From Bacteroidetes bacterium RIFCSPLOWO2_12_FULL_37_12 (GTDB lineage: Bacteria; Bacteroidota; Bacteroidia; 2-12-FULL-37-12), in assembly GCA_001769655.1 (NCBI GenBank), contig MEPC01000011.1, forward strand, positions 1 through 35,894: a stretch of DNA of 35,894 bases. Direction: 5' to 3'. Position 1 is the first letter of the stretch, and every line of letters starts with the position of its first letter. The notes beneath the pieces were generated by a model. That model did no database searches. It had not been told where the DNA came from and worked only from the letters and a program-made list of their open reading frames with translations. Below, piece after piece: positions 1 through 6,957 of this stretch. Made by a program: the position numbers and the translations under genes.

Positions 1-1561
1 CCACTTTAACGGTTTGATTTTCAAAAATAAATTCACCGGTATCCCCTACCTGCCCGCCTGACTCTGCAAAAAAAGGTGTCTTATCAAGTACGAATTGGTA
101 AAAATCTTTGCCTTTTATATTAACTTTCCTGTATTGGAGAATGTGCGCAGTATTTTCTATCTGGTCATATCCTGTAAAGGAGAATGTATCCATTTTGTTA
201 ACGCTAAACCAATCCCCAGCGTTTATTTTCCCCTTTTGTTTTGAACGCTCTTTTTGTTTTTCCATTTCCGAATTAAAACCTTTTTCATCAACACTGTACC
301 CATTTTCACGGGCAATTAATTGCGTAAGATCAAGTGGAAATCCGTAGGTATCGTAAAGTTCAAAAGCCGGTTCTCCTTCAATTATTTTTTTCCAGGAACT
401 GCTCAATAATAACTCATCCAATTTTTTGAGTCCCGATTCAAGCGTGTTTAAAAATGTTTTTTCTTCTTCCCTTATTACTTTTTCTATAAATGATAACTGA
501 TTGGATACTTCTGGAAATACCAGATTGAATTGCTCTGCCAAAACAGGAAGCAATTTATAAAGAAAGGGTTCTTTAAAATTTAAAAAAGTGTATCCGAATC
601 TAACGGCTCTGCGGAGAATTCTCCTGATGACGTAACCGGCTTTTATATTAGAAGGAATTTGACCATCTGCAATTGCAAAAGCCACTGCGCGGATATGGTC
701 AGCAATAACGCGGTAAGCAACGTCTTTTTTCTCATCAACTCCATAATTTGTTCCACATAGTTTTACAATTTCAGCAATTAAGGTTTGAAAAATATCAGTT
801 TCATAATTTGAATTTTTGCTCTGTATAGCCATAGCGAGCCGTTCAAACCCCATTCCGGTATCTACATGTTTTTCAGGTAGTTTTAATAATGTTCCATTTA
901 CCTGCCTGTTGTATTCAATAAAAACAAGATTCCATAATTCAACGACAAGCGGATTCCCTGTATTTACAAGTTTTTCACCTGGAATTTTCTTTCTTTCAGA
1001 TTCACTTCTAAGGTCAATATGGATTTCAGAACATGGACCGCAGGGTCCGGTTTCACCCATTTCCCAGAAATTATCTTTAAGAGACCCTTCTATAATTTGA
1101 TTTACAGGTAGAAAGTTCTTCCAATATTGAAACGATTCATCATCGAATTGTAACCCCTGAGTTTTATCTCCTCTAAAAACGGTTGCATAAAGACGTTCTG
1201 CAGGGAGATGATAATACTGTGTAAGTAATTCCCATGAATATTCAATGGCTTCCTTCTTAAAATAATCTCCAAACGACCAGTTTCCCAGCATTTCAAAAAA
1301 AGTATGGTGGTACGTATCAAAACCAACTTCTTCCAGGTCATTGTGTTTTCCGGAAACCCTTAAACATTTTTGAGTATCTGCCACTCTTGTATTTTCCGGT
1401 TTATTGTTCCCAAGAAAAATATCTTTGAATTGATTCATACCTGCATTTGTAAACATCAAGGTTGGATCATTCTTTATCACTAAAGGAGCAGTGGGAACTA
1501 TTTTGTGCCCTTTATTCTCAAAAAATTTAAAAAACTGGGATCTGATTTCGGAGGAATGCAT
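1..1561 (-). CDS. alaS: Alanyl-tRNA synthetase, N-terminal part (cut by window edge)
   Basis: Charges tRNA-Ala with alanine in the cytoplasm. The frame opens with ATG at 1561 and stays open to base 1, giving about 520 codons of a family that is usually near 870 residues. I read [19 protein letters not shown] at the start, then the class II catalytic core with [15 protein letters not shown] and [18 protein letters not shown], motif-like [27 protein letters not shown], and [15 protein letters not shown] plus [13 protein letters not shown] from the tRNA-recognition region. The last visible part, [17 protein letters not shown], is the beginning of the editing domain. The HxxxH/CxxxH metal site of the editing domain and the oligomerisation domain lie outside the window. 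It is divergent from the M23 peptidase gene. Identity is certain from these motifs. Confidence 0.98.
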   Translation of the reverse strand, partial: MHSSEIRSQFFKFFENKGHKIVPTAPLVIKNDPTLMFTNAGMNQFKDIFLGNNKPENTRVADTQKCLRVSGKHNDLEEVGFDTYHHTFFEMLGNWSFGDYFKKEAIEYSWELLTQYYHLPAERLYATVFRGDKTQGLQFDDESFQYWKNFLPVNQIIEGSLKDNFWEMGETGPCGPCSEIHIDLRSESERKKIPGEKLVNTGNPLVVELWNLVFIEYNRQVNGTLLKLPEKHVDTGMGFERLAMAIQSKNSNYETDIFQTLIAEIVKLCGTNYGVDEKKDVAYRVIADHIRAVAFAIADGQIPSNIKAGYVIRRILRRAVRFGYTFLNFKEPFLYKLLPVLAEQFNLVFPEVSNQLSFIEKVIREEEKTFLNTLESGLKKLDELLLSSSWKKIIEGEPAFELYDTYGFPLDLTQLIARENGYSVDEKGFNSEMEKQKERSKQKGKINAGDWFSVNKMDTFSFTGYDQIENTAHILQYRKVNIKGKDFYQFVLDKTPFFAESGGQVGDTGEFIFENQTVKV

Positions 1562-1576
1562 AGTAAAAAATTCCCC

Positions 1577-1584
1577 CAAAACTA
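1577..1584 (-). promoter_or_regulatory. Candidate -7 box for alaS
   Basis: On the minus strand this reads TAGTTTTG, a match to the Bacteroidota -7 consensus TAnnTTTG, 15 bases upstream of the alaS ATG. No clear TTTG is present at the -33 spacing, so the call is weak. Confidence 0.35.
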
Positions 1585-1625
1585 CGTTTTTCCTTACAAA
1601 ATTTAAGAATAAAGTATAAAAAACG

Positions 1626-1633
1626 TATCTTTG
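1626..1633 (+). promoter_or_regulatory. Candidate -7 box for the M23 peptidase gene
   Basis: Reads TATCTTTG, matching TAnnTTTG, 18 bases before the chosen ATG at 1652. It overlaps the possible upstream TTG start at 1631, which makes that earlier start unlikely because transcription should begin near 1640. No convincing -33 box is seen. Confidence 0.45.
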
Positions 1634-1651
1634 CAACCTACTAAGAGCGTT

Positions 1652-2629
1652 ATGGCAAAGATTAAGTACTTCTACGACACCGATACGTGTAAATATGAAA
1701 TTATCAGAACATCAGCGGGCAGGTGGATTCTTAATATTTCAGGATTTATTTTCTTCGCATTTTTTTGTGGCTTTATAATTTTTTTAAGTGTCTTTTATTT
1801 TATTGACTCACCCAAAGAGGCATTACTGAAAAAAGAAAATGAAGAGCTCAAAAATTATTATTCCGAATTAAATAAAGAAATGGAATTGGCTAATAAGATG
1901 ATTGCCGTATTACAAGACCGCGATGACAATATTTACCGGACAATTTTCGAAGCAGAGCCCATCCCAAATTCCATGAGGCAAGGTGGGACAGGAGGAGTAA
2001 ACCGGTACAAGGTGCTGATAGAAAAGGGGCTGAAGAATGAAAAATTGATTTTAAATACCCGTCAAAAAATAGATAACTTGAAAAAGCGTCTGTATATTCA
2101 GACAAAATCGTATGACGAAATCAGCAAGTTGGCGAAGAATAAATCACAAATGCTAATTTCAATTCCTGCCATACAACCCATTTCTAATAAAGATTTAACC
2201 AGCTTGGCATCGGGTTTTGGTTATAGAACTGACCCCATATATAAGATACAGAAATTTCATGAAGGGGTTGATTTTTCCGCTCCAAAAGGAACTCCGGTAT
2301 ATGCAACTGGAAATGGAGTTGTCATCAAAAAAGAATCCAGCTATTGGGGTTATGGAAATGAAATAGAGGTAGCTCATGGTTTTGGTTATATTACTAAATA
2401 TGCTCACCTTCAGGCATTTAATATCATCATTGGTCAAAGGGTTAAAAGGGGTGATTTAATCGGATATGTAGGAAGTACTGGAAAATCGGTTGGTCCACAC
2501 TGCCATTACGAAGTAATTCATAACGGTCAGAAAGTTGACCCAATTAATTATTTCTATAGCGATTTGAATCCGGATGATTATGAAAAGGTTATTGAAAATG
2601 CTTCAAAATTGAATCAATCATTCGATTAA
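1652..2629 (+). CDS. Membrane-anchored M23 (LytM-type) peptidase
   Basis: Predicted zinc endopeptidase acting on peptidoglycan cross-bridges, or a divisome/cell-shape regulator of the LytM class, facing the periplasm. The 325-residue product has a cytoplasmic N-terminus, one transmembrane helix at about 29-50, a charged coiled-coil at about 55-95 and 120-165, and an M23 domain at about 185-300. The active site appears intact: His203 and Asp207 (FHEGVDFS), His252 (KYAHL) and the HxH pair His283/His285 (GPHCHYEV). I chose ATG 1652 because the 21-base upstream extension starts inside the probable -7 box and adds a non-conserved MQPTKSV. The gene precedes a MerR-type regulator on the same strand and is divergent from alaS. 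The family is clear; the exact substrate is not. Confidence 0.93.
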   Translation: MAKIKYFYDTDTCKYEIIRTSAGRWILNISGFIFFAFFCGFIIFLSVFYFIDSPKEALLKKENEELKNYYSELNKEMELANKMIAVLQDRDDNIYRTIFEAEPIPNSMRQGGTGGVNRYKVLIEKGLKNEKLILNTRQKIDNLKKRLYIQTKSYDEISKLAKNKSQMLISIPAIQPISNKDLTSLASGFGYRTDPIYKIQKFHEGVDFSAPKGTPVYATGNGVVIKKESSYWGYGNEIEVAHGFGYITKYAHLQAFNIIIGQRVKRGDLIGYVGSTGKSVGPHCHYEVIHNGQKVDPINYFYSDLNPDDYEKVIENASKLNQSFD

Positions 2630-2634
2630 AAAAG

Positions 2635-2664
2635 AATCGTAAATCGTAATTCATAAATCGTAAA
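2635..2664. repeat. Short tandem repeat, unit close to ATCGTAA
   Basis: In the 43-base gap between the peptidase and MerR genes the unit ATCGTAA occurs three times, the third after a diverged ATTCATAA copy. It is one of several unrelated 6-8 base repeat islands between genes in this window. Confidence 0.6.
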
Positions 2665-2672
2665 TTAATAAT

Positions 2673-3011
2673 ATGCCTTATAAAGAAACAGAAATAGAAA
2701 AGCAATATTTCACAATTGGTGAGGTTGCAACCATGTTTGATGTAGCCACTTCACACATACGTTTCTGGGAAAAGGAATTTGATATTCTGGAACCCAAGAA
2801 AAGTAAAAAAGGGAATCGTCTTTTTACTCAGAAAGACATAGAAAACCTGAAATTGATTTTTTTTCTGGTAAAGGAGAAAGGATATACACTTCAAGGAGCA
2901 AAAGAGACACTGAAAAATAAGAAAGTACAGGTGATGGAAAAATATGAAATTGTAAAATCTCTGGAAAAAGTGAAGGGTTTTTTGGTAGATATGAAAACGA
3001 AACTAGGGTAA
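2673..3011 (+). CDS. Small MerR-family transcriptional regulator
   Basis: DNA-binding regulator of 112 residues. Residues about 11-80 form a MerR winged helix-turn-helix: YFTIGEVATMFDVATSHIRF is the recognition helix region, followed by WEKEFDILEPKKSKKGNRLF and a second helix pair KDIENLKLIFFLVKEKGYTL. The remainder is a short helical tail (about 85-112) that could form the usual antiparallel dimerisation coil. There is no cysteine-bearing or ligand-binding effector domain, so it is not a typical metal or drug sensor. It follows the M23 peptidase gene by 43 bases on the same strand and may be co-transcribed with it. Its target is unknown. ATG at 2673 is the first start and lies next to the family's usual N-terminus. 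Confidence 0.9.
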   Translation: MPYKETEIEKQYFTIGEVATMFDVATSHIRFWEKEFDILEPKKSKKGNRLFTQKDIENLKLIFFLVKEKGYTLQGAKETLKNKKVQVMEKYEIVKSLEKVKGFLVDMKTKLG

Positions 3012-3022
3012 ATTAACGGGAC

Positions 3023-3050
3023 AAAAAAAAGGTAACCTCAAGGGGTTGCC
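3023..3050 (-). terminator. Hairpin plus T-run, terminator for the 3064-4371 gene
   Basis: GGTAACC (3031-3037) pairs with GGTTGCC (3044-3050) with one G-T pair. On the minus strand the stem is followed by eight T (3023-3030), as expected for a Rho-independent terminator of the minus-strand lipoprotein gene. The flanking GGGGTTGCCCCTACC gives it the look of a dispersed palindrome as well. Confidence 0.65.
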
Positions 3051-3063
3051 CCTACCAAATTCG

Positions 3064-4371
3064 TTACTTCTTCCTACGGTAACGGAATCCTATATAGTCA
3101 CAATCGTAATAATTTCCGTCTTTATCCGGTTTGTTAATAAAATCATCGTACACATCTGTAATCTTCATAAGAATATAATTCTCTTTACCTCTTAATTTAA
3201 CAACGAAAATATCCTCAAGAGATGCGAAAGATATTTGTGTCTTTTTTGTGCCTTTATTGAAAGCGGCAATCGCTTTTTCTAAAGTTGCAGTTTCAAAATC
3301 AATGGAACTATCGGCAAATACATATAGAGTTCCGTTCAGTGATTTCCATCCGTGAGCAAAAACGGCGTGAAAATTGGAATCGGCTGGATTATATGGGCTA
3401 TTAAATGTTATATTAATCATATCCTTAACACTATCCTGAGCAGATGCATAACGAATGGTATCATTTAGAAAATCATACCCGGAATTATTGTTAACATCAT
3501 CCTCTCCGCACGGATATTTGGCAGTAAATGTTCCTTGAAAGCTATCTTGTTTGCAAATAAACCGATAGTCACCAGGGACTTTTACAATGTAAGGATATGT
3601 GGCACCTACATTCAGAAACCCAGAATCCCACGGATCTGCTCCGGTAGGAATTTTTGTTGAGGTAGTTGAATGATTGGCTTTATTCCATTTCCAAACTATA
3701 GTATCCCCTATATTTACAAGGAGTCCGGTAGGTGAAAAGAAGGTTGAATCAACATTAATTGTAAAAGAACGTTTATTTTCTGCTACACTATTATGAATAC
3801 GCATACGAAATTTGTTGGTAATAAAATCAGCCATGGGTGTTTTCAAGTAATTTTTTACCACTTTGATATAAAAAAATCCAGAACTTCCCAGATCCCCGTC
3901 ATCTATTGCGTACAAATTAACTTTAAAGATGCTCCCACTCTCAATAATTGAATCGGTTGTAAAACTTCCACTGACAGTATCAGAAAAAACTTTTTTAGTA
4001 AAAGCACCTAAAATTTGCCCTGAAGTTGTATCCTCTTCTAACTTCATTGTGTTGCTTTTTATAATATTAAATTTCTTTTTTCCATTTTCTAATTTTGGTG
4101 CTAAAGTTACAGGTGAAATAACCTCCACACTGTCTTCATTCAGTTTATAATAAGTCAAAACCCACTTATATAGAATTGTGTCGGAAGAAATCTCGAATTT
4201 AAAGTTCACCACAGAATTCGAGTCAACAGTAATGGTATCATTTGAAGGTATAATTACTTTTACATTGGGTTTTGGTCTGTCGGGATCTTTGATTCTGCAG
4301 GAATCAAAGATAGCCGTCATCAATAGATTTACTATAATCAGATAAAAAAATATACCGTTTTTGAGTTTCAT
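3064..4371 (-). CDS. Lipoprotein with a degenerate cupredoxin-like domain
   Basis: Probable outer-surface or periplasmic lipoprotein of 435 residues. I start it at ATG 4371 (MKLKNGIFFY...); the frame is open to 4425 but that would precede the probable promoter. A hydrophobic signal ends in AIFDSC, with Cys25 as the likely lipidated residue (the -3 Phe is unusual). Residues about 30-180 look Ig-like. Residues about 203-284 resemble plastocyanin-like domains: FSPTGLLVNIGDTIVWKW, NHSTTS and DYRFICKQ. The first His and the Cys of a blue-copper site remain, but the usual CxPHxxxGM is replaced by CKQDSFQGT, so copper binding is doubtful. The C-terminal 135 residues match the C-terminus of the lipoprotein at 5801-6676 (DIFVVKLRGKENYILMKI against DIYIAKLRGGADYAVIKI). 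Role unknown. Confidence 0.8.
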   Translation of the reverse strand: MKLKNGIFFYLIIVNLLMTAIFDSCRIKDPDRPKPNVKVIIPSNDTITVDSNSVVNFKFEISSDTILYKWVLTYYKLNEDSVEVISPVTLAPKLENGKKKFNIIKSNTMKLEEDTTSGQILGAFTKKVFSDTVSGSFTTDSIIESGSIFKVNLYAIDDGDLGSSGFFYIKVVKNYLKTPMADFITNKFRMRIHNSVAENKRSFTINVDSTFFSPTGLLVNIGDTIVWKWNKANHSTTSTKIPTGADPWDSGFLNVGATYPYIVKVPGDYRFICKQDSFQGTFTAKYPCGEDDVNNNSGYDFLNDTIRYASAQDSVKDMINITFNSPYNPADSNFHAVFAHGWKSLNGTLYVFADSSIDFETATLEKAIAAFNKGTKKTQISFASLEDIFVVKLRGKENYILMKITDVYDDFINKPDKDGNYYDCDYIGFRYRRKK

Positions 4372-4396
4372 TGGCACGTTTATATGCAACACAGCG

Positions 4397-4426
4397 CAAA
4401 TATAATAAAAAATTGAATAAATCAAA
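4397..4426 (-). promoter_or_regulatory. Promoter of the cupredoxin-like lipoprotein gene
   Basis: Minus strand reads TTTG (4426-4423), an 18-base spacer, then TATATTTG (4404-4397), a good Bacteroidota-type promoter. Transcription would start near 4391, which decides in favour of the ATG at 4371 over the in-frame start at 4425. Confidence 0.65.
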
Positions 4427-4457
4427 GATTTAGTAATTTTTTAATGTACAGTACCCC

Positions 4458-5243
4458 TTATTTGACTGTTGTAATAACCAACTCCCTGACTTTAGTTTGG
4501 TTTGATTCGTCGGTAAGGTAGAAAACCAACTTTTCGCTACCCGCTACTGAATCCCTTGTTTTAAACAAACTCTTGAAATTATAGCTTGATTTGTTTGATG
4601 CTAATGTTGAATCTAAAAATGGGTTTGGAGCTTGATTATCTAAGGAAAGCATAATTTTAAATTTTTCAAGGTTTAGCTGACTGGAACTATTTGAAGTGCA
4701 TTGTATATTCAGATTAATAGCCGTACCGGCTGTAATGGTGGTATCTTTGGAGGGGTTTAATAAACTAACTTCTGGTAATAAGGAAACATCCGTTACGTTT
4801 AAGGTCACACTACCGGTATTGGTAAAACCATCTTCTGTGGTTACTTTGATGGTATAAACTTCCGTGCCTTTAATATTCCTGACCTTAAACCATCCTTTAA
4901 ATGAATGAACAGTAACGGTTTTCAGGAATGTAGTATCGCCTTTCCTAAACACATTATTTGCCATATCAAAGTCGAATAATAATAACGGTTCTTCGGCATT
5001 ATTATCATACTTTTTGGTGGTGGTAACCTTCTTAATCTTTGAAACAGTTCCATTGACAGCGGCAACGGAGAAGTCAATTTTCACCTGGCTTCCAATATAC
5101 CAGGTTTTACCATTGGAAGGTCTGCTAAAAATTATCTTTGGAATACCATTGATGGATTCTTCTTTTTCTTCCTCTTTTTTGCAGGAAAATAAGGAGAGAA
5201 GGATAGGTAGGATGAGCAGGTAACGGGTAATCGTGAAATTCAT
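4458..5243 (-). CDS. Lipoprotein with Ig-like domains
   Basis: Exported lipoprotein of 261 residues. The signal peptide MNFTITRYLLILPILLSLFS ends at Cys21, followed by a charged tether KKEEEKEES typical of Bacteroidota lipoproteins. Two beta-rich domains follow: about 33-150, ending VYTIKVTTEDGFTNTGSVTL, and about 153-261. The first resembles the N-terminal domain of the lipoprotein at 5801-6676 (YTYKFTVNTEDSKSASASVK). No enzyme motif is visible. It has its own near-consensus promoter just upstream and is followed 86 bases downstream by another lipoprotein gene with a separate promoter. It may bind a surface polymer or act as a structural surface protein; that is a guess from the fold class only. 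Confidence 0.8.
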   Translation of the reverse strand: MNFTITRYLLILPILLSLFSCKKEEEKEESINGIPKIIFSRPSNGKTWYIGSQVKIDFSVAAVNGTVSKIKKVTTTKKYDNNAEEPLLLFDFDMANNVFRKGDTTFLKTVTVHSFKGWFKVRNIKGTEVYTIKVTTEDGFTNTGSVTLNVTDVSLLPEVSLLNPSKDTTITAGTAINLNIQCTSNSSSQLNLEKFKIMLSLDNQAPNPFLDSTLASNKSSYNFKSLFKTRDSVAGSEKLVFYLTDESNQTKVRELVITTVK

Positions 5244-5304
5244 TTAAATTAAGGTTTAGGTTAATAGATAAAAACTAAGAATGATGACGCTTTATTTCCG
5301 GTAA

Positions 5305-5336
5305 CAAACTTACATGAAAAGTTTTACTCCCACAAA
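5305..5336 (-). promoter_or_regulatory. Promoter of the 4458-5243 lipoprotein gene
   Basis: Minus strand reads TTTG (5336-5333), a 20-base spacer, then TAAGTTTG (5312-5305): a full match to TTTG-N19-21-TAnnTTTG. The start point would be near 5298, giving a leader of about 55 bases. The -33 box lies inside the last codons of the vapC remnant. Confidence 0.7.
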
Positions 5337-5485
5337 ATCTTAATATTATATTTTGAAAAGTTCGGATCTTTAGTTATTACTGTTAAATTTTCTTCTTTAC
5401 TTTGAGCTACAATAACTCTGTCAAAAGGATCACAATGATGGTACTGCAATTTTAGTAAATGTAACAGATGTTCAAATATATTCAT
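5324..5485 (-). pseudogene. VapC-like PIN-domain toxin remnant (N-terminus deleted)
   Basis: A 53-residue frame that reads MNIFEHLLHLLKLQYHHCDP followed by FDRVIVAQSKEENLTVITKD and PNFSKYNIKILWE. The second half is the classic C-terminus of the COG3744-type PIN-domain toxins (HxDPFDRLLIAQA, LTLVTRD, F..Y.V). Full members have about 125-130 residues, so some 75 residues are missing after MNI, including the first catalytic Asp (the LLDTH motif) and the central Glu. The start ATG still overlaps the stop of the antitoxin frame by four bases (ATGA, 5485-5482), as in an intact toxin-antitoxin operon. It cannot be an active RNase. The deletion, not just poor annotation, explains its size. Confidence 0.8.
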
Positions 5486-5687
5486 TCCATATATTCTTTA
5501 AAATCATCTAATGGTTCGTCAAAATCTGCAGACATTTTGAAAAACCCTTTAGCACAACCAAATTTTCTTTTTTTGATTATCTTTTTGTTTGGTACTTATT
5601 ATCCAGAAATTGTATAAAATATGCTACTTCATTCCTTAGATTTACAGGTAATAAATTAAATTGTGTTATTACTTGAATATTGTTCAT
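5482..5687 (-). pseudogene. DUF2281/VapB-like antitoxin, frameshifted
   Basis: From ATG 5687 the frame reads MNNIQVITQFNLLPVNLRNE then VAYFIQFLDNKYQTKR and stops. In the -1 frame the protein continues as KKIIKKRKFGCAKGFFKMSA and DFDEPLDDFKEYME up to TGA at 5482-5484. One extra A in the run of five at 5582-5586 (T on the plus strand) would restore a 68-residue protein with the normal antitoxin ending KFGxAKGxFKMSxDFDEPLxDF. The pair with the downstream PIN-domain remnant and the ATGA overlap support a vapBC origin. Either the homopolymer deletion is real and the antitoxin is dead, or it is a sequencing error. Programmed frameshifting is possible but less likely, given that the toxin is also broken. 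Confidence 0.8.
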
Positions 5688-5745
5688 GGTTACAAAGATA
5701 AATATTTTCTCCATGAAATAAAAAAATCCAACACCCCCATAAAAC

Positions 5746-5776
5746 AAAAAACCCCGAGCGTTTGCTCGGGGTTTTT
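5746..5776 (-). terminator. Strong bidirectional Rho-independent terminator
   Basis: AAAAACCCCGAGC pairs with GCTCGGGGTTTTT around a GTTT loop. A GC-rich 8-bp core flanked by A and T runs works on both strands. It lies 25 bases after the stop of the lipoprotein gene at 5801-6676 and isolates it from the vapBC remnant. Confidence 0.93.
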
Positions 5777-5800
5777 AGAGAATAAACTATTATTAGATTA

Positions 5801-6676
5801 TTACTTTGTTTTGTATTCAAAAGTAACTTTCCCTTTATTAGTTGTTGGCGTTGTACCATCAGCACAAAAACCCACTGTTGCATCATTAGTTAATATCTTG
5901 ATTACTGCGTAATCTGCACCTCCTCTTAATTTTGCAATATAAATATCGCCTACAGCGGGACTAGAAACAGTTGCGGATGGGGTTCCGGCGGCATATTTTG
6001 TTGTGGCTCCCTCTACATTTGCACCGGCATAATTGTAAGCATTATCTTTAACATACATGGTTGAATTTCCAGCTGTCCATGTTCCTGTAAATGTTGCAGG
6101 AAGAACTGCATCTGTGTTTTTCATATCTTTATCTGTTTCCGGGTCAGCAGATCCTTTTGATACTCCTGTTACAAGATCAAAAGCTCCTTTGCAAGCTCCT
6201 TGTATGTGCCAAAATTGACCAGTTCTTGTTGTTGCAAGCGGTGTAGTTGAATTGAGTGTAACTTTTACACTTGCAGAAGCACTTTTGCTATCTTCGGTAT
6301 TTACTGTAAATTTATAAGTATAAGGTCCGCCACTCGCAGGAACTGTTATTGCTAATGTGTCAAGGTATTGTGACTCATCAGCACTTTTTAATGTAGCAGG
6401 CCATGTAGTATATTTCTTAGAAGCAACTCCTAACGCCGCATTATCCTGCGTTATAGAAAATGTTGTAAGCTTTTTCCCATCTGGATGTTTTCTTGCATCC
6501 CATGTAAAGGTCAATGTTGAACCTGGGTCAACCGTTTGATCAGTACTTGGTTTTACTGTCAATGTGGGACTGTTTTCCGGTGTTGGAGTAGTGGTATCAT
6601 CTCCACCACAACTGTTAATTAACGTAACACCTGCCACCGCAAGCATTAACATAATAGAATAACTTAGTTTTTTCAT
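5801..6676 (-). CDS. Lipoprotein with Ig-like and shared C-terminal domain
   Basis: Exported lipoprotein of 291 residues. The signal MKKLSYSIMLMLAVAGVTLI ends in the lipobox INSC with Cys23 lipidated, followed by an acidic, Thr/Pro-rich tether (GGDDTTTPTPE). Residues about 35-142 form an Ig-like domain (TLTVKPSTDQTVDPGSTLTF). Residues about 154-291 form a separate domain that is recognisably the same as the C-terminus of the lipoprotein at 3064-4371: FDL...DKDMKN, then an NGTLYV-type segment, then GDIYIAKLRGGADYAVIKI and a final aromatic strand VTFEYKTK. It is preceded by a good promoter and followed by a strong terminator, so it is probably monocistronic. No catalytic motif is seen and the function is unknown. 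Confidence 0.83.
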   Translation of the reverse strand: MKKLSYSIMLMLAVAGVTLINSCGGDDTTTPTPENSPTLTVKPSTDQTVDPGSTLTFTWDARKHPDGKKLTTFSITQDNAALGVASKKYTTWPATLKSADESQYLDTLAITVPASGGPYTYKFTVNTEDSKSASASVKVTLNSTTPLATTRTGQFWHIQGACKGAFDLVTGVSKGSADPETDKDMKNTDAVLPATFTGTWTAGNSTMYVKDNAYNYAGANVEGATTKYAAGTPSATVSSPAVGDIYIAKLRGGADYAVIKILTNDATVGFCADGTTPTTNKGKVTFEYKTK

Positions 6677-6750
6677 GACTTTAAACTTATTTTTGTTTAT
6701 TGGTTAAATTTTAATAATGATTCGGTGGATTTCCCTACCAAATTGCGGGG

Positions 6751-6780
6751 CAAAGATATAAAAAAAATATATATAACAAA
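6751..6780 (-). promoter_or_regulatory. Promoter of the 5801-6676 lipoprotein gene
   Basis: Minus strand reads TTTG (6780-6777), an 18-base AT-rich spacer, then TATCTTTG (6758-6751). A start near 6745 leaves a leader of about 70 bases. The rest of the 281-base gap (6677-6957) is AT-rich, with only a short repeat near 6927. Confidence 0.65.
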
Positions 6781-6926
6781 CGTTTTTTAAAAAAAAATTT
6801 CGGCTGTTATTTTAAATTCGGCTTTATCATATCAAAGGCAAACTGGTTTATTTAATTAAAGTTTAATTTTTTAAAAGGTTTTCAAGAAATCAAATCGCAA
6901 AGTGCCAATTTTTAAGGTGAAATATT

Positions 6927-6949
6927 GTTAAATGGTTAAATGGTTGAGG
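6927..6949. repeat. Short tandem repeat, unit GTTAAATG
   Basis: Two perfect GTTAAATG copies (6927-6934, 6935-6942) followed by a diverged GTTGAGG. It lies 9 bases beyond the stop of the OmpA-like lipoprotein gene. Confidence 0.6.
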
Positions 6950-6957
6950 CGCACATT

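Noticed and set aside
5482-5687. Programmed frameshift producing the antitoxin
   Set aside because: There is no second slippery element or stem-loop in the right place, and the toxin is also broken; a deletion or sequence error is simpler.
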